A stretch of DNA of 64,000 nucleotides from Pseudomonas sp. Q2-TVG4-2 (GCF_013620795.1 NZ_LGLW01000007.1:124001-188000), one strand, 5' to 3'; counted from the stretch's first letter, positions 49,007 through 60,369 are shown. Program-made: numbers and translations. Notes: generated by a model not told the origin, from the letters alone.

Positions 49007-49086
49007 ACTGCATCTCCTTTTTGCCACATGCGGATTGGCGGGATAGGTACCCGCCACCGGAAGACATCAATCAGGTCGCCTGGCAT

Positions 49087-50595
49087 TTACATCAACCGCT
49101 TACGCTCGCTGGATGGCGCAATACCGAGTGACTCGCGGTACTTGGCGACAGTGCGGCGCGCGACTTGAATACCCTGTGCCTCCAGTAGATCAGCGATCTT
49201 GCTGTCGCTCAATGGCTTTTTGGCGTTTTCCGCAGCGACCAGCTTCTTGATCATTGCCCGTATCGCTGTGGACGAGCATTCGCCGCCTTCGGCTGTGCTG
49301 ACGTGGCTGGAGAAGAAGTATTTTAGTTCGTAGATGCCGCGGGGCGTATGCATGAATTTCTGCGTCGTGACCCGCGAAATCGTCGACTCATGCATCCCTA
49401 CCGCCTCTGCGATGTCATGTAGCACCAGAGGCTTCATGGCTTCATCGCCGTGTTCGAAGAAGCCGCGCTGGTGCTCGACAATCTGCGTGGCGACCTTCAT
49501 CAGTGTTTCGTTGCGGCTGAGCAGGCTCTTGATGAACCAGCGCGCCTCCTGCAACTGGTTACGCATGAAGGTGTTGTCGGCGCTGGCGTCAGCACGCTTG
49601 ACGAAGCCGGCATACTGCGCGTTCACCCGCAGGCGCGGCATCGCTTCCTGATTCAGCTCGACCAGCCAGCGGCCATTGTGCTTGCGCACGATCACGTCGG
49701 GCACGACGTACTCCGGCTCGCCTGCTTCGATCTGTGAGCCGGGGCGGGGATTGAGCGTCTGTATCAGATCGATGACCTGGCGCAGCTCGTCCTCCTTGAG
49801 CTTCATGCGGCGCATCAGCAGGCTGTAGTCGCGACTGCCGAGGACATCCAGGTAATCACTCACCAGCTGCGTCGCCTCACCCAGCCACGGTGTCCGCTCG
49901 GGAAGCTGGCGAAGTTGCAACAGCAAGCATTCGCGCAGGTCTCGTGCACCGATGCCGGCCGGTTCGAATTGCTGAATGCGCCGCAGCACCACCTCAATCT
50001 CATCGAGTTCGATTTCAAATTCCGGATCAAACGACTCGAATACCTCTTCGAGGGTTTCGTCGAGATAGCCCTGCGGGTTGATGCAGTCGATCAGGGTGGT
50101 GGCGATGAGGCGGTCGGTATCGCTCATGGGTGCGAGGTTGAGCTGCCAGAGCAGATGACTCTGCAGGCTTTCGCCGGTGGAGGTGCGGCTGGTGAAATCC
50201 CATTCATCATCATCACTGCTGGGCAAGCTGCTGGCGCTAGTCTGGTAGATGTCTTCCCAGGCGGTGTCTACCGGCAGTTCGTTAGGGATGCGCTCGCCCC
50301 AGTCGCCTTCCTCAAGGTTCTCCACCGTGTTGATGGGTTCCTCGTAGTGATTGTCTGGCTCGCTCTGCTCGGTGGAAGTGCTTTCCGGCTTCTTCTCGAT
50401 CGACTCGGCCATCGGGTCGGAGTTATCGAAGTCGTCCCCGTCCTCTTCGCGTTCGAGCATGGGGTTGGAGTCCAGCGCTTCCTGGATCTCCTGCTGCAGA
50501 TCGAGCGTGGATAACTGGAGCAATCGTATGGCTTGTTGCAGCTGCGGTGTCATCGTCAGCTGCTGGCCCATCTTCAGGACTAGCGATGGTTTCAT
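49087..50595 (-). CDS. rpoN: RNA polymerase sigma-54 factor
   Basis: Sigma-54 directs transcription from -24/-12 promoters with NtrC-type activators, controlling nitrogen use, flagella and more. The 502-residue protein shows region I, rich in Gln and Leu ([23 protein letters not shown]), an acidic region II, the core-binding domain, the helix-turn-helix ([21 protein letters not shown]), and the RpoN box [14 protein letters not shown] at the end. lptB lies upstream across 148 bases. The hpf gene follows after 80 bases. Confidence 0.97.
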   Translation of the reverse strand: MKPSLVLKMGQQLTMTPQLQQAIRLLQLSTLDLQQEIQEALDSNPMLEREEDGDDFDNSDPMAESIEKKPESTSTEQSEPDNHYEEPINTVENLEEGDWGERIPNELPVDTAWEDIYQTSASSLPSSDDDEWDFTSRTSTGESLQSHLLWQLNLAPMSDTDRLIATTLIDCINPQGYLDETLEEVFESFDPEFEIELDEIEVVLRRIQQFEPAGIGARDLRECLLLQLRQLPERTPWLGEATQLVSDYLDVLGSRDYSLLMRRMKLKEDELRQVIDLIQTLNPRPGSQIEAGEPEYVVPDVIVRKHNGRWLVELNQEAMPRLRVNAQYAGFVKRADASADNTFMRNQLQEARWFIKSLLSRNETLMKVATQIVEHQRGFFEHGDEAMKPLVLHDIAEAVGMHESTISRVTTQKFMHTPRGIYELKYFFSSHVSTAEGGECSSTAIRAMIKKLVAAENAKKPLSDSKIADLLEAQGIQVARRTVAKYRESLGIAPSSERKRLM

Positions 50596-50743
50596 GGCAG
50601 AGGACTTCGAACCTTGTTTGCCGGCGCAACCGCGCCTGTTCCGATTTCGCTGGCGCTGCTGGCGCCGATGTAAGCAAATTATATGCCTGCTTCAGAAGCC
50701 TTTGCCTAGCCCTAGACGATCGTCTCGGTCGAAAAAACCGGTG

Positions 50744-51469
50744 TCAGAGTCGGAATTCGTGCCCGAGGTAAACTTCCTTGACCAGCTGGTTGGCTAGGAT
50801 CGTTTCCGCATCGCCCTCGGCGATCAGTTGGCCGTCGTTGACGATGTAAGCGGTTTCGCAGATGTCCAGCGTCTCGCGTACGTTGTGATCGGTGATGAGC
50901 ACGCCGATGCCCTTGGCCTTCAGATGATGGATGATCTGTTTGATGTCACCAACCGAGATCGGGTCGACACCGGCGAAGGGTTCGTCAAGAAGGATGAACT
51001 TGGGCGCAGTGGCCAGCGCGCGAGCAATCTCGACGCGACGTCGCTCGCCGCCGGAAAGGCTCATGCCGAGGCTATCGCGGATGTGGTGGATGTGGAATTC
51101 CTGTAGCAGCCCTTCCAGCGCCTGCTGGCGACCGCTGCGATCGAGATCTTTGCGGGTTTCCAGGATCGCCATGATGTTATCGGTCACCGACAGCTTGCGG
51201 AAGATCGAGGCTTCCTGCGGCAGGTAGCCGATGCCGGCCCGGGCGCGGCCATGCATGGGCAGATGGGTGACATCCTGCTCATCGATCAGTACGCGCCCCT
51301 GATCGGCTTTTACCAGGCCTACGATCATGTAGAAACAGGTCGTCTTGCCAGCGCCGTTGGGTCCTAGAAGGCCGACGATCTGTCCGCTTTCGATGGACAG
51401 ACTGACATCGCGTACGACCTGACGGCTCTTGTAGCTTTTCGCCAAGTGCTGGGCCTTCAGAATTGCCAT
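50744..51469 (-). CDS. lptB: LPS export ABC transporter ATPase LptB
   Basis: LptB powers extraction of lipopolysaccharide from the inner membrane and its passage along the Lpt bridge. The 241-residue protein has Walker [17 protein letters not shown], the Q-loop [11 protein letters not shown], signature [15 protein letters not shown], Walker [13 protein letters not shown] and the switch His in [10 protein letters not shown]. Its ATG overlaps the lptA stop (TAATG). The membrane partners LptF and LptG are not in the window. Confidence 0.96.
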   Translation of the reverse strand: MAILKAQHLAKSYKSRQVVRDVSLSIESGQIVGLLGPNGAGKTTCFYMIVGLVKADQGRVLIDEQDVTHLPMHGRARAGIGYLPQEASIFRKLSVTDNIMAILETRKDLDRSGRQQALEGLLQEFHIHHIRDSLGMSLSGGERRRVEIARALATAPKFILLDEPFAGVDPISVGDIKQIIHHLKAKGIGVLITDHNVRETLDICETAYIVNDGQLIAEGDAETILANQLVKEVYLGHEFRL

Positions 51470-52017
51470 TACTCGGTCTGCTCCGCTGCCGGTTGTTCTT
51501 TCTTGCGCGGCTGGATGACCATATCCACGCGAGGGCGCGGCGTGGTGACATCGGTATTGGTGGCCCGGCCGGCGTTGACGATCTGCCGCTGAGTGTCGTA
51601 GACGATCTTTTCGCCTTCGAAGGTGTTGCCTTCCTGTACGACTTTTGCCTGATCGATCAGCACGATGCGCTCGTTTGCGGCGAAATACTGGATAGTCAGG
51701 CCGTACGCCTTGACGATTTCCTTATCCACCGCTGGCTTCTGCTCGTAGTAGGCGGGTTTGCCAATGGAGGTGAAGACCTCGACATCACCGTTGCTGTTCT
51801 GAGTGATGGTCACGGTGTCACCGGTGATCTTCATCGTGCCCTGGGTGATGACTACGTCGCCGCGATACACGGCAACGCCCTGTCGATCGTCCAGCTCCGC
51901 CGTGTCGGCCTGGACGCGGATGGGCTGGTTGCGGTCCTCCGGAAGCGCATGGGCATTCGAGCCGAGCAGAAAGATGCTCAAGCCGATCAGAAGGGGGAAA
52001 GTCTTAACGCAGCTCAT
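51469..52017 (-). CDS. lptA: LPS periplasmic bridge protein LptA
   Basis: LptA polymerises into the periplasmic bridge that carries LPS to the outer membrane. The 182-residue protein has a Sec signal peptide ([20 protein letters not shown]), then the OstA beta-jellyroll: [33 protein letters not shown], and [18 protein letters not shown]. The ATG at 52017 overlaps the end of lptC by 14 bases. The C-terminus is Gln/Glu-rich and basic. Confidence 0.94.
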   Translation of the reverse strand: MSCVKTFPLLIGLSIFLLGSNAHALPEDRNQPIRVQADTAELDDRQGVAVYRGDVVITQGTMKITGDTVTITQNSNGDVEVFTSIGKPAYYEQKPAVDKEIVKAYGLTIQYFAANERIVLIDQAKVVQEGNTFEGEKIVYDTQRQIVNAGRATNTDVTTPRPRVDMVIQPRKKEQPAAEQTE

Positions 52018-52576
52018 GCTGGCCTCTTACATTGGATAGCAGGAGCATCCTGCCTTCATTCAGATACGCTTTCATACCCGTAGCGGTCGTTACGCCGTTC
52101 GCGGCGACGATTCTAACGGGTTGGCGGGTCTCGGCATAATCCTTCTCGGGAAGCACTGTCATTCGGCTGCTGGTGACAATGGTCGGGCGTCCCTTAGCAT
52201 CGGTGCGTTCGATCCTGACGTTATCGATCAGCTCGACTTCCTCGCCTTGCGGGCCGACTTCACCGCGCTCGCTGGTCACGTGCCACGGCAGCTCCGAGCC
52301 CCGGTAGGACCGCAGATCGGGGCGGGTCAGCAAACTGATGTCCGTGGCCTTGATGTGCTCCACTTTCTCGGCGGACAGCTCATAGTTGCGCTTGCCATCC
52401 GGCTGGTATTGGACGGTTCGAGAGTTGATCACGTAGAAGTCGATCGGTGACTCCTCGCCTTGTGCCACCGGGGCTTCCTGCATAAAGCTCTCGGGGCGAA
52501 TGTTCCAGTAGCCGACCGCGACCAGAAGCAGGGCGATTAGCAGAAGGATGGCGGGAAAGCGGATTCTGCTCAGCAT
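52004..52576 (-). CDS. lptC: LPS export protein LptC
   Basis: LptC is a bitopic inner-membrane protein that receives LPS from LptB2FG and hands it to LptA. The 190-residue protein has one N-terminal helix (FPAILLLIALLLVAVGYW) and a periplasmic jellyroll, with DFYVINSRTVQYQPDGKRNYELSAEKVEH and VTSSRMTVLPEKDYAETRQPV. It overlaps lptA by 14 bases and follows kdsC by 8 bases, all in one operon. Confidence 0.93.
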   Translation of the reverse strand: MLSRIRFPAILLLIALLLVAVGYWNIRPESFMQEAPVAQGEESPIDFYVINSRTVQYQPDGKRNYELSAEKVEHIKATDISLLTRPDLRSYRGSELPWHVTSERGEVGPQGEEVELIDNVRIERTDAKGRPTIVTSSRMTVLPEKDYAETRQPVRIVAANGVTTATGMKAYLNEGRMLLLSNVRGQHELR

Positions 52577-52584
52577 TGAAACCT

Positions 52585-53106
52585 CTAAAGATAGGCGGCC
52601 TGAGCGGCTTCGAGGCTGCCTTGGGCGCGCATGATCAGTTCGCAGAACTCTCGTGCCGCGCCCTCGCCACCGCGGGCGGCGGTCACGCCGTGTGCATGCT
52701 GGCGGACAAAAGCATCGGCACTGGCGACAGCCATGCCCAGGCCGACGCGGCGGATGACCGGCAGGTCTGGCAGATCGTCACCCAGGTAGGCGACTTCAGC
52801 GTAGTCGAGTCCGAGTTCGGCGAGCAATTCATCGAGCACTACGAGCTTGTCCTCGCGCCCCTGGTACAGGTGCTGAATACCCAGGTTCTGCGCGCGACGC
52901 TCGACCACCGGTGTTTTACGCCCGCTGATGATCGCGGTGCGTACGCCGGAGTTGATCAGCATCTTGATGCCGTGACCATCGAGCGTGTTGAAGGTCTTGA
53001 ACTCGCTACCATCGACGAGAAAGTACAGTTTGCCGTCCGTGAGTACGCCATCGACATCGAAAATCGCTAAGCGAACATCGCGGGCACGGCGTAGTAGATC
53101 GTTCAC
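52585..53106 (-). CDS. kdsC: KDO 8-phosphate phosphatase
   Basis: KdsC removes phosphate from KDO 8-phosphate in the synthesis of the LPS inner core sugar. The 173-residue HAD-type enzyme shows the nucleophile motif IFDVDGVLTDG (about residues 16-26), then AIISGR (motif II), and YLGDDLPDLPVIRRVGL (motif IV). The start is GTG at 53106, right after the kdsD TAA (TAAGTG), so translation is coupled. It lacks a cap domain, as expected. Confidence 0.95.
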   Translation of the reverse strand: MNDLLRRARDVRLAIFDVDGVLTDGKLYFLVDGSEFKTFNTLDGHGIKMLINSGVRTAIISGRKTPVVERRAQNLGIQHLYQGREDKLVVLDELLAELGLDYAEVAYLGDDLPDLPVIRRVGLGMAVASADAFVRQHAHGVTAARGGEGAAREFCELIMRAQGSLEAAQAAYL

Positions 53107-54081
53107 TTACATCACTCCTGCGCGCAGCAGATCATGCATGTTCAGCGCGCCGACCGGACGGTCGTTTTCATCGACCACGACCAGCGCGTTGATCTTGTTG
53201 TCTTCCATAATTTTCAGTGCTTCGGCGGCGAGCATGTCGGCAATGGCAGTCTTGCCGTGAAGGGTCATGACCTGATCAATGCTGGCCTGACGCACGTCGA
53301 TTCCCTTGTCCAGCGTGCGGCGCAGATCGCCATCGGTAAATATGCCGGCCAGGCTGCCGTCGGCCTCGATCACCGCCGTCATGCCGAGCCCTTTCTGGGT
53401 CATTTCCAGCAAAGCTTCGCGTAGCGGAGTGCCACGGCTGACCTGAGGCAGGCGGTCGCCGGCGTGCATCACGTGTTCGACCTTGAGCAGCAAGCGTCGG
53501 CCCAATGCGCCGCCCGGATGCGAAAAAGCGAAGTCTTCAGCGGTGAAACCTCGCGCTTCCAGCAAGGCAATCGCCAGCGCGTCGCCGAGCACCAGGCTGA
53601 CGGTGGTCGAGGAGGTGGGTGCAAGGTTCAGCGGGCAGGCCTCGATGGCAACGCTTGCGTCGATATTAACGGCCGCCGCCTTGGCGAGCACCGATTCGGG
53701 GTTGCCGGTCATGCTGATCAAGGTGATGCCGAGGCGTTTGATTAACGGCAGCAGCGTCACGATCTCGTTGGTGGTACCCGAGTTGGACAGGGCCAGTACA
53801 ACGTCGTCACGGGTAATCATGCCCATGTCGCCATGACTGGCTTCGGCTGGGTGGACGAAAAATGCGGTGGTGCCGGTGCTGGCGAGCGTGGCGGCGATTT
53901 TGTTCCCGATATGCCCCGACTTGCCCATGCCGACCACGACGACGCGTCCCTTGCATTGAAGGATAAGCTGGCAGGCCTTGACGAACTGCGCATCGATGCG
54001 GGTTTTAAGTTGCTCGACTGCCTCTATCTCCATGCGGATAGTGCGCTGGGCAGTCTCGATCAGCTGGCTGCTCTGGCTCAT
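53107..54081 (-). CDS. kdsD: Arabinose 5-phosphate isomerase
   Basis: KdsD converts ribulose 5-phosphate to arabinose 5-phosphate, the first step of KDO synthesis. The 324-residue protein has an N-terminal SIS domain (VVVVGMGKSGHIGNKIAATLASTGT and HPAEASHGDMG, with the catalytic His) and two C-terminal CBS domains (about 205-324). The ATG at 54081 gives the standard length; a much longer open frame upstream is spurious. It starts the kdsD-kdsC-lptC-lptA-lptB run and diverges from mlaF. Confidence 0.95.
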   Translation of the reverse strand: MSQSSQLIETAQRTIRMEIEAVEQLKTRIDAQFVKACQLILQCKGRVVVVGMGKSGHIGNKIAATLASTGTTAFFVHPAEASHGDMGMITRDDVVLALSNSGTTNEIVTLLPLIKRLGITLISMTGNPESVLAKAAAVNIDASVAIEACPLNLAPTSSTTVSLVLGDALAIALLEARGFTAEDFAFSHPGGALGRRLLLKVEHVMHAGDRLPQVSRGTPLREALLEMTQKGLGMTAVIEADGSLAGIFTDGDLRRTLDKGIDVRQASIDQVMTLHGKTAIADMLAAEALKIMEDNKINALVVVDENDRPVGALNMHDLLRAGVM

Positions 54082-54228
54082 GTTCGCGTCGTCGCCTGAA
54101 TGAAAGCGCGGGATTATAGCGGCAAACCCTGCGTCGCTCACCGAAAAGCTGTAGCGTCCGTTAACATCGGGGAGCTGTCCCGTGTCGCGCGGAGAGAGGT
54201 CCGTCACGCGCCGATACAGGGCCCTTGT

Positions 54229-54257
54229 TTGGGTGCGCAGTGGCGCGGTGCTATAGT
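54229..54257 (+). promoter_or_regulatory. Putative sigma-70 promoter of the mla operon
   Basis: TTGGGT (54229-54234) and TATAGT (54252-54257) are separated by 17 bases, about 80 bases before the mlaF ATG. This leaves a leader of about 75 bases. The kdsD promoter must lie in the same 256-base gap on the other strand. Confidence 0.6.
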
Positions 54258-54337
54258 CCGCCGCCGAAAACGGCATGCGAAGTAACTCCGCAAAGCCGGA
54301 TGACGTCTGATTCGCAGGCTGTATCCAAGGAGATCCG

Positions 54338-55153
54338 ATGAGCGCCGCCAACGCTAACGCCGTCGAGCTGAAGAGCGTCACCTTCATGCGCGGTGAGCGG
54401 AGCATTTTCAACGATGTCGACATCGTCATACCGCAAGGCAAGGTGACCGCCATCATGGGGCCGTCCGGCTGCGGTAAGACCACGCTGTTGCGCCTGATCG
54501 CCGCCCAGCTCAAGCCGACCAGTGGACAGGTCTGGGTCGCCGGGACCAACCTGCCGACTCTGTCGCGTCGCGAGCTGTTCGACATGCGCAAGCAGATGGG
54601 TGTGCTATTCCAGAGTGGCGCCCTGTTTACGGACCTCGACGTCTTCGAGAATGTTGCCTTTCCATTGCGCGTGCACACCAAGCTGCAGGAGGAAATGATC
54701 CGCGACATCGTTCTGATGAAGCTGCAAGCGGTGGGCTTGCGCGGTGCGGTGGAACTGATGCCAGACGAGCTGTCCGGTGGCATGAAGCGCCGCGTGGCGC
54801 TGGCTCGTGCGATCGTTCTGGACCCCCAGATTCTCATGTACGACGAACCCTTCGCCGGCCAGGATCCGATTGCGATGGGTGTTCTGGTGCAACTGATCCG
54901 ACTGCTCAACGATGCCCTGGGCATCACCAGTATCGTCGTCTCCCACGACCTGGCGGAAACCGCGAGCATCGCGGATTACATTTATGTGGTGGGTGACGGC
55001 CAGGTGCTCGGGCAGGGGACGCCTGCTGAGTTGCGTGAGTCGACCAATCCACGGATTCAGCAATTCATGAAGGGCGCGGCGGACGGTCCAGTACCTTTCC
55101 ATTTTCCGGCACCGGCCTATGCCGAGGATCTGTTGCGAGGCTCCGATGCGTAA
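54338..55153 (+). CDS. mlaF: Phospholipid transport ABC ATPase MlaF
   Basis: MlaF is the ATPase of the MlaFEDB complex, which moves phospholipids between the membranes to keep the outer-membrane lipids asymmetric. The 271-residue protein has Walker [16 protein letters not shown], signature [15 protein letters not shown], Walker [13 protein letters not shown] and the switch His in VVSHDL. The ATG at 54338 has AAGGAGA upstream. The last eight bases overlap mlaE. Confidence 0.96.
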   Translation: MSAANANAVELKSVTFMRGERSIFNDVDIVIPQGKVTAIMGPSGCGKTTLLRLIAAQLKPTSGQVWVAGTNLPTLSRRELFDMRKQMGVLFQSGALFTDLDVFENVAFPLRVHTKLQEEMIRDIVLMKLQAVGLRGAVELMPDELSGGMKRRVALARAIVLDPQILMYDEPFAGQDPIAMGVLVQLIRLLNDALGITSIVVSHDLAETASIADYIYVVGDGQVLGQGTPAELRESTNPRIQQFMKGAADGPVPFHFPAPAYAEDLLRGSDA

Positions 55154-55943
55154 GCGTTCATTGATCGAGCGAATCCGGATGTTTGGCGAGGCTGGGATGA
55201 ATGTGGTCGCGGCGCAGGGGCGCGCGACGCTGTTTCTGTTTCATGCGTTGTTCGGCCCTAGTGGGCTGAGCAATCGCTTCTCCCTGTTGGTCCGGCAGCT
55301 CTACTCGGTCGGCGTACTGTCGCTGGCCATCGTGGTGGTTTCAGGGATGTTCATCGGTATGGTGCTGGCGCTGCAGGGTTATAGCATTCTCAGCAGCTAC
55401 GGCTCCGAGCAGGCGGTCGGGCAGATGGTCGCCCTGACATTGCTTCGCGAATTGGGGCCGGTAGTCACCGCGTTGCTGTTCGCCGGGCGCGCCGGGTCTG
55501 CACTGGCTGCCGAGATCGGAAACATGAAGTCCACCGAGCAGCTGTCCAGCCTGGAAATGATCGGCGTCGACCCGTTGAAGTACATCATCGCGCCGCGGCT
55601 GTGGGCCGGCTTCATCTCCTTGCCCTTGCTGACCGTCATTTTCAATGTGGTCGGTATCTGGGGTGGGGCAATGGTTGCGGTGGACTGGCTCGGCGTTTAT
55701 GAGGGCTCGTTCTGGTCGAACATGCAGAACAGCGTCACCTTCACCTCGGATGTGCTCAATGGCGTCATCAAGAGCATGGTGTTTGCCGTCGTGGTCACCT
55801 GGATTGCGGTATTCCAAGGCTACGATTGCGAGCCGACCTCGGAAGGTATCAGTCGCGCCACCACCCGGACCGTGGTTTACGCCTCGCTGGCGGTACTCGG
55901 CCTCGACTTTATTTTGACCGCCTTGATGTTTGGAGACTTCTGA
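55146..55943 (+). CDS. mlaE: Phospholipid transport permease MlaE
   Basis: MlaE is the membrane core of the complex. The 265 residues include five helices and the conserved motif [43 protein letters not shown] (about 103-145), plus [19 protein letters not shown] near the end. The N-terminal amphipathic section ([12 protein letters not shown]) is the interfacial helix. The ATG at 55146 was chosen because it overlaps mlaF (ATGCGTAA); its stop overlaps the mlaD ATG by one base. Confidence 0.95.
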   Translation: MRKRSLIERIRMFGEAGMNVVAAQGRATLFLFHALFGPSGLSNRFSLLVRQLYSVGVLSLAIVVVSGMFIGMVLALQGYSILSSYGSEQAVGQMVALTLLRELGPVVTALLFAGRAGSALAAEIGNMKSTEQLSSLEMIGVDPLKYIIAPRLWAGFISLPLLTVIFNVVGIWGGAMVAVDWLGVYEGSFWSNMQNSVTFTSDVLNGVIKSMVFAVVVTWIAVFQGYDCEPTSEGISRATTRTVVYASLAVLGLDFILTALMFGDF

Positions 55944-56401
55944 TGCGTATCCGCACCCTGGAAATCGGTGTTGGCCTGTTCCTGCTGGCAGGTGTGCTGG
56001 CCTTGCTGTTGCTGTCGCTGCGTGTCAGTGGGCTGAACGTCGGCAGCACCGACACTTACAAGCTTTACGCCTATTTTGACAATATCGCCGGACTCAGTGT
56101 CCGATCCAAGGTCACCATGGCTGGCGTAACCATCGGCAAGGTGACGGCGATCGACCTGGACCGTGAGAGCTATACCGGACGTGTCACGTTGGAAGTCCAG
56201 AAAGATGTCGACATCCTGCCGATGGACTCCACCGCGTCGATTCTGACCGCCGGCTTGCTGGGTGAAAAATACGTCGGCATCAGCGTCGGCGGCGAAGAGG
56301 AGACCCTGGGCGACGGCGATACCATTCGCGATACTCAGTCGTCCCTTGTGTTGGAAGAGCTGATCGGCAAATTTTTGCTCAATTCGGTCAATAAAGAATG
56401 A
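55943..56401 (+). CDS. mlaD: Phospholipid transport MCE-domain protein MlaD
   Basis: MlaD forms a hexameric ring on the periplasmic face of MlaE. The 152 residues have one N-terminal helix (EIGVGLFLLAGVLALLLLSL) and a single MCE domain (YKLYAYFDNIAGLSVRSKVTMAGVTIGKVTAI). The C-terminal helix (LEELIGKFLLNSV) lines the central pore. The ATG at 55943 overlaps the mlaE stop (TGATG). Confidence 0.94.
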   Translation: MRIRTLEIGVGLFLLAGVLALLLLSLRVSGLNVGSTDTYKLYAYFDNIAGLSVRSKVTMAGVTIGKVTAIDLDRESYTGRVTLEVQKDVDILPMDSTASILTAGLLGEKYVGISVGGEEETLGDGDTIRDTQSSLVLEELIGKFLLNSVNKE

Positions 56402-56412
56402 GGAGTATCCAC

Positions 56413-57066
56413 ATGATGACTGCCCTGCGTCGCGGCTTGCTGGTATTGCTGGCAGCCCTGCCTATGCAGGCTTTTGCGGCTCCCAGCGCTCATGAAGTGA
56501 TCCAGAAGACCACCGATGAGCTGCTTGCGGATCTCAAAGCCAATAAAGACCAATACCGCCAAGACCCGAGCGCTTTTTACGACTCGCTCAACGATATTCT
56601 CGGCCCGGTGGTGGACGCGGAAGGGATATCCCGAAGCATCATGACGGTTAAATACTCGCGTAACGCCAGTCCTGAACAGATGACTCGCTTCCAGGAAAAC
56701 TTCAAGCGCAGCCTCATGCAGTTTTATGGCAACGCATTGCTGGAATACAACAACCAGCAGATCCGGGTGTCGCCGGCGAGCGGCAAGCAGGATGCTGAAC
56801 GTACCAGCGTCGGCATGGAAGTGACCGGCCGCCAGGGCGAGATCTACCCGGTGTCCTACACAATGGTCAATCAAGGTGATGAGTGGCGGGTGCGCAACGT
56901 GATCATCAACGGCATCAATATCGGCAAACTGTTCCGTGATCAGTTCGCCGACGCCATGCAGAAGAACGGTGGTGATCTGGACAAGACCATTGATGGGTGG
57001 GCTGAGGTGGTCGCGCGCGCGAAGGACACCGAGGCTGGCCAGCAGGCAGCGGGCGATGATGACTGA
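56413..57066 (+). CDS. mlaC: Periplasmic phospholipid shuttle MlaC
   Basis: MlaC carries phospholipid between the outer-membrane MlaA and the inner-membrane complex. The 217-residue protein has a Sec signal peptide (LLVLLAALPMQAFAAP) and the Ttg2/Tol-type fold: VIQKTTDELLADL, EGISRSIM, RFQENFKRSLMQFYGNALLEY, and WRVRNVIINGINIGKLFRDQF. The ATG at 56413 follows GAGGAG, which overlaps the end of mlaD. The C-terminal acidic tail overlaps the start of mlaB. Confidence 0.94.
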   Translation: MMTALRRGLLVLLAALPMQAFAAPSAHEVIQKTTDELLADLKANKDQYRQDPSAFYDSLNDILGPVVDAEGISRSIMTVKYSRNASPEQMTRFQENFKRSLMQFYGNALLEYNNQQIRVSPASGKQDAERTSVGMEVTGRQGEIYPVSYTMVNQGDEWRVRNVIINGINIGKLFRDQFADAMQKNGGDLDKTIDGWAEVVARAKDTEAGQQAAGDDD

Positions 57067-57385
57067 CGCACGTGTCGAAAGTGGCGTCAACGGCGAGCTG
57101 CGGCTCTTCGGTGTGCTCGACTACCAATCCGGGCCGGCCATGCGCCGGGCCGGCCAGGCCTTGATCCGTGAGCACAAAGGGAAGCGGTTGTTGATCGATT
57201 GTTCGACAGTGGAAAAATCCAGCAGCGTCGGGCTTTCACTGCTGCTGGCCTTCACCCGAGACGCGATCGCCTCCGGTCAGGAAGTGGTTATCGCCGGTAT
57301 GCCTGACGACATGCGCGAAATTGCCAGAGTGTCCGGTCTGCTTGATGTTCTTTCGCTGTCAGACGAAACACGAGGAGCCGTTTGA
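57056..57385 (+). CDS. mlaB: STAS-domain protein MlaB
   Basis: MlaB is the small cytoplasmic STAS-domain subunit that stabilises MlaF. The 109-residue protein has LFGVLDYQSGPAMRRAG, RLLIDCSTVEKSSSVGLSLLLAFTRDA (the STAS core, with Ser at SSSVGLS), and a C-terminal helix. Two starts, ATG at 57056 and 57059, cannot be separated; both overlap the end of mlaC. Its TGA overlaps the ATG of the psiE-like gene. Confidence 0.9.
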   Translation: MMTDARVESGVNGELRLFGVLDYQSGPAMRRAGQALIREHKGKRLLIDCSTVEKSSSVGLSLLLAFTRDAIASGQEVVIAGMPDDMREIARVSGLLDVLSLSDETRGAV

Positions 57386-57864
57386 TGCTCCGTTGGGCGG
57401 AAGCGATGCGCGGGAAGGTCCATGCGACCGCGGAGTCGCTGGGCAACCTGCTCGTCGAAACCTTTCATTACCTGGCGCTGTTCGCCATCGGTGCGGTCAC
57501 CGCCTGGGCAGGGCTGGTGGCCTTCCTCGGGATGATCGACAAGGGCAGCATCAGCGTCGATGACATCCTGTTGTTGTTCATCTACCTTGAGCTCGGCGCG
57601 ATGGTTGGTATCTATTTCAAGACCAACCACATGCCTGTGCGTTTCCTCATTTACGTGGCTATTACTGCGCTGACTCGCTTACTGATCTCCGATGTTTCGC
57701 ATCATCATCGTCCAGACATGGGCGTGGTCTATATTTCCGGAGCGATTCTGCTGCTGGCTGTTGCCATTTTGGTGGTGCGCTTTGCCTCCTCGAAATTTCC
57801 TGCGGTAGCGGCGGGTAACCGTCATCCGCGTCCGTCCGATAGCGAGGCGGAGGCGCTTGAGTAG
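57385..57864 (+). CDS. psiE: PsiE-family membrane protein
   Basis: This 159-residue membrane protein with four helices belongs to the PsiE (phosphate-starvation-inducible) family of unknown function. Visible are NLLVETFHYLALFAIGAVTAWAG, the acidic LLFIYLELGAMVGIYFKTNHMPVRFLIYVAITALTRLL, and the histidine cluster SHHHRPDMG. The start is ATG at 57385, overlapping the mlaB stop (TGATG) and behind GAGGAGCC, so it belongs to the mla operon. A terminator follows it. In other pseudomonads I recall ibaG directly after mlaB, so this gene seems to be an added member. Confidence 0.88.
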   Translation: MLRWAEAMRGKVHATAESLGNLLVETFHYLALFAIGAVTAWAGLVAFLGMIDKGSISVDDILLLFIYLELGAMVGIYFKTNHMPVRFLIYVAITALTRLLISDVSHHHRPDMGVVYISGAILLLAVAILVVRFASSKFPAVAAGNRHPRPSDSEAEALE

Positions 57865-57900
57865 GTGAGCTTCGTCACCCCGCGCGGCTTCGGGGTTCGC

Positions 57901-57918
57901 AGCCTTCGGGCTTTTTTG
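57901..57918 (+). terminator. Rho-independent terminator after the mla-psiE operon
   Basis: AGCC (57901-57904) pairs with GGCT (57909-57912) around TTCG, directly followed by six T. The stem is short, but a second potential stem (CCCCG...CGGGG) lies just upstream. Confidence 0.7.
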
Positions 57919-57962
57919 TATGATGGCCGGCCGCGCGCGTCCGGCGCTGATCGAGGTTGAAC

Positions 57963-58202
57963 ATGCAGGCCGTAGAAGTTAAGAATTTTCTGGAAGAAAA
58001 GCTTCCAGGTGCACAGGTTGAAGTCGAAGGCGAAGGCTGCAATTTCCAGCTGAACGTGATCAGCGACGAGTTGGCTGGTCTGGGTCCGGTCAAGCGCCAG
58101 CAGCACATCTACGCGCACCTGAACCCTTGGATCGCCGACGGCAGTATTCACGCCGTCACGATGAAATTCTTCAGCCGCGCCGACTGGCTTGCACGTAGCT
58201 GA
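57963..58202 (+). CDS. ibaG: BolA-family protein IbaG (YrbA)
   Basis: IbaG is a small BolA-type protein that pairs with monothiol glutaredoxins and influences iron-sulphur status and cell-envelope homeostasis. The 79-residue protein has the BolA fold: VKNFLEEKLPGAQVEVEGEGCNFQLNVISDELAGLGPVKRQQHIYAHLNPWI, ending with HAVTMKFFSRADW. The conserved Cys (GEGCNF) and His (HAVTMKF) match the cluster-binding positions. The ATG at 57963 was chosen. murA follows after 99 bases. Confidence 0.93.
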   Translation: MQAVEVKNFLEEKLPGAQVEVEGEGCNFQLNVISDELAGLGPVKRQQHIYAHLNPWIADGSIHAVTMKFFSRADWLARS

Positions 58203-58244
58203 TCGCCGGTCGCAACATCTTTCAGCCCGTGCGCGAGTTTTTGA

Positions 58245-59567
<1,323 letters not shown>

Positions 59568-59693
59568 CTATCGGCAATGGGCCGCAGTCGTCCGCTGGTT
59601 GAGCGGGCGGCCCCGGCTGGAACCTGCGCTTGGCTCGGTTGCCCATGCCTGCGTCAGGGTCGCCATCAACAGGTTTCCAAGGAATAACCGTCC

Positions 59694-60323
59694 ATGCTCA
59701 CCATCGCCCTGTCCAAAGGCCGCATCCTCGATGACACCCTGCCGTTGCTGGCGGCAGCCGGTATCGTCCCCACCGAGAACCCCGAAAAAAGCCGCAAGCT
59801 GATCATTCCGACCACGCAGGATGACGTGCGTCTGCTGATCGTGCGCGCCACTGACGTGCCGACCTACGTCGAGCACGGCGCGGCGGATCTCGGCGTGGCG
59901 GGAAAGGACGTTCTGATGGAATACGGCGGACAAGGGTTGTATGAACCGCTGGACCTGAAAATCGCCAACTGCAAACTGATGACCGCCGGCAAGGTCGGTG
60001 CGCCAGAACCCAAGGGGCGACTGCGGGTCGCGACCAAGTTTGTCAATGTCGCCAAACGCTACTACGCCGAGCAGGGCCGTCAGGTCGATATCATCAAGCT
60101 CTACGGATCGATGGAGCTGGCCCCGCTGGTGGGTCTGGCAGACAAGATCATCGATGTGGTCGATACCGGCAACACGTTGCGTGCCAACGGGCTGGAGCCG
60201 CAGGAGCTGATCGCCATGATCAGTTCGCGTCTGGTAGTCAACAAGGCGTCGATGAAGATGCAGCATGCGCGGATTCAGGCGCTGATCGATGCTTTGCAAA
60301 ACGCAATAGCGCACCAGGGTTAA
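59694..60323 (+). CDS. hisG: ATP phosphoribosyltransferase, short form
   Basis: HisG starts histidine biosynthesis by joining ATP and PRPP. The 209-residue length marks the short form, which lacks the C-terminal regulatory domain and requires HisZ, not present in this window. Marks are [45 protein letters not shown], and the PRPP-binding [13 protein letters not shown]. Between it and hisD is a 132-base gap with interleaved inverted repeats. Confidence 0.96.
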   Translation: MLTIALSKGRILDDTLPLLAAAGIVPTENPEKSRKLIIPTTQDDVRLLIVRATDVPTYVEHGAADLGVAGKDVLMEYGGQGLYEPLDLKIANCKLMTAGKVGAPEPKGRLRVATKFVNVAKRYYAEQGRQVDIIKLYGSMELAPLVGLADKIIDVVDTGNTLRANGLEPQELIAMISSRLVVNKASMKMQHARIQALIDALQNAIAHQG

Positions 60324-60369
60324 CGTTTGCCTGGCTGCTGGGCAGCTGGCTCGCCTATCCGTGTCATAG

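Noticed and set aside
53107-54969. A 620-codon open frame containing kdsD.
   Set aside because: The first 296 codons are the antisense shadow of mlaF and the intergenic gap; kdsD starts at 54081.
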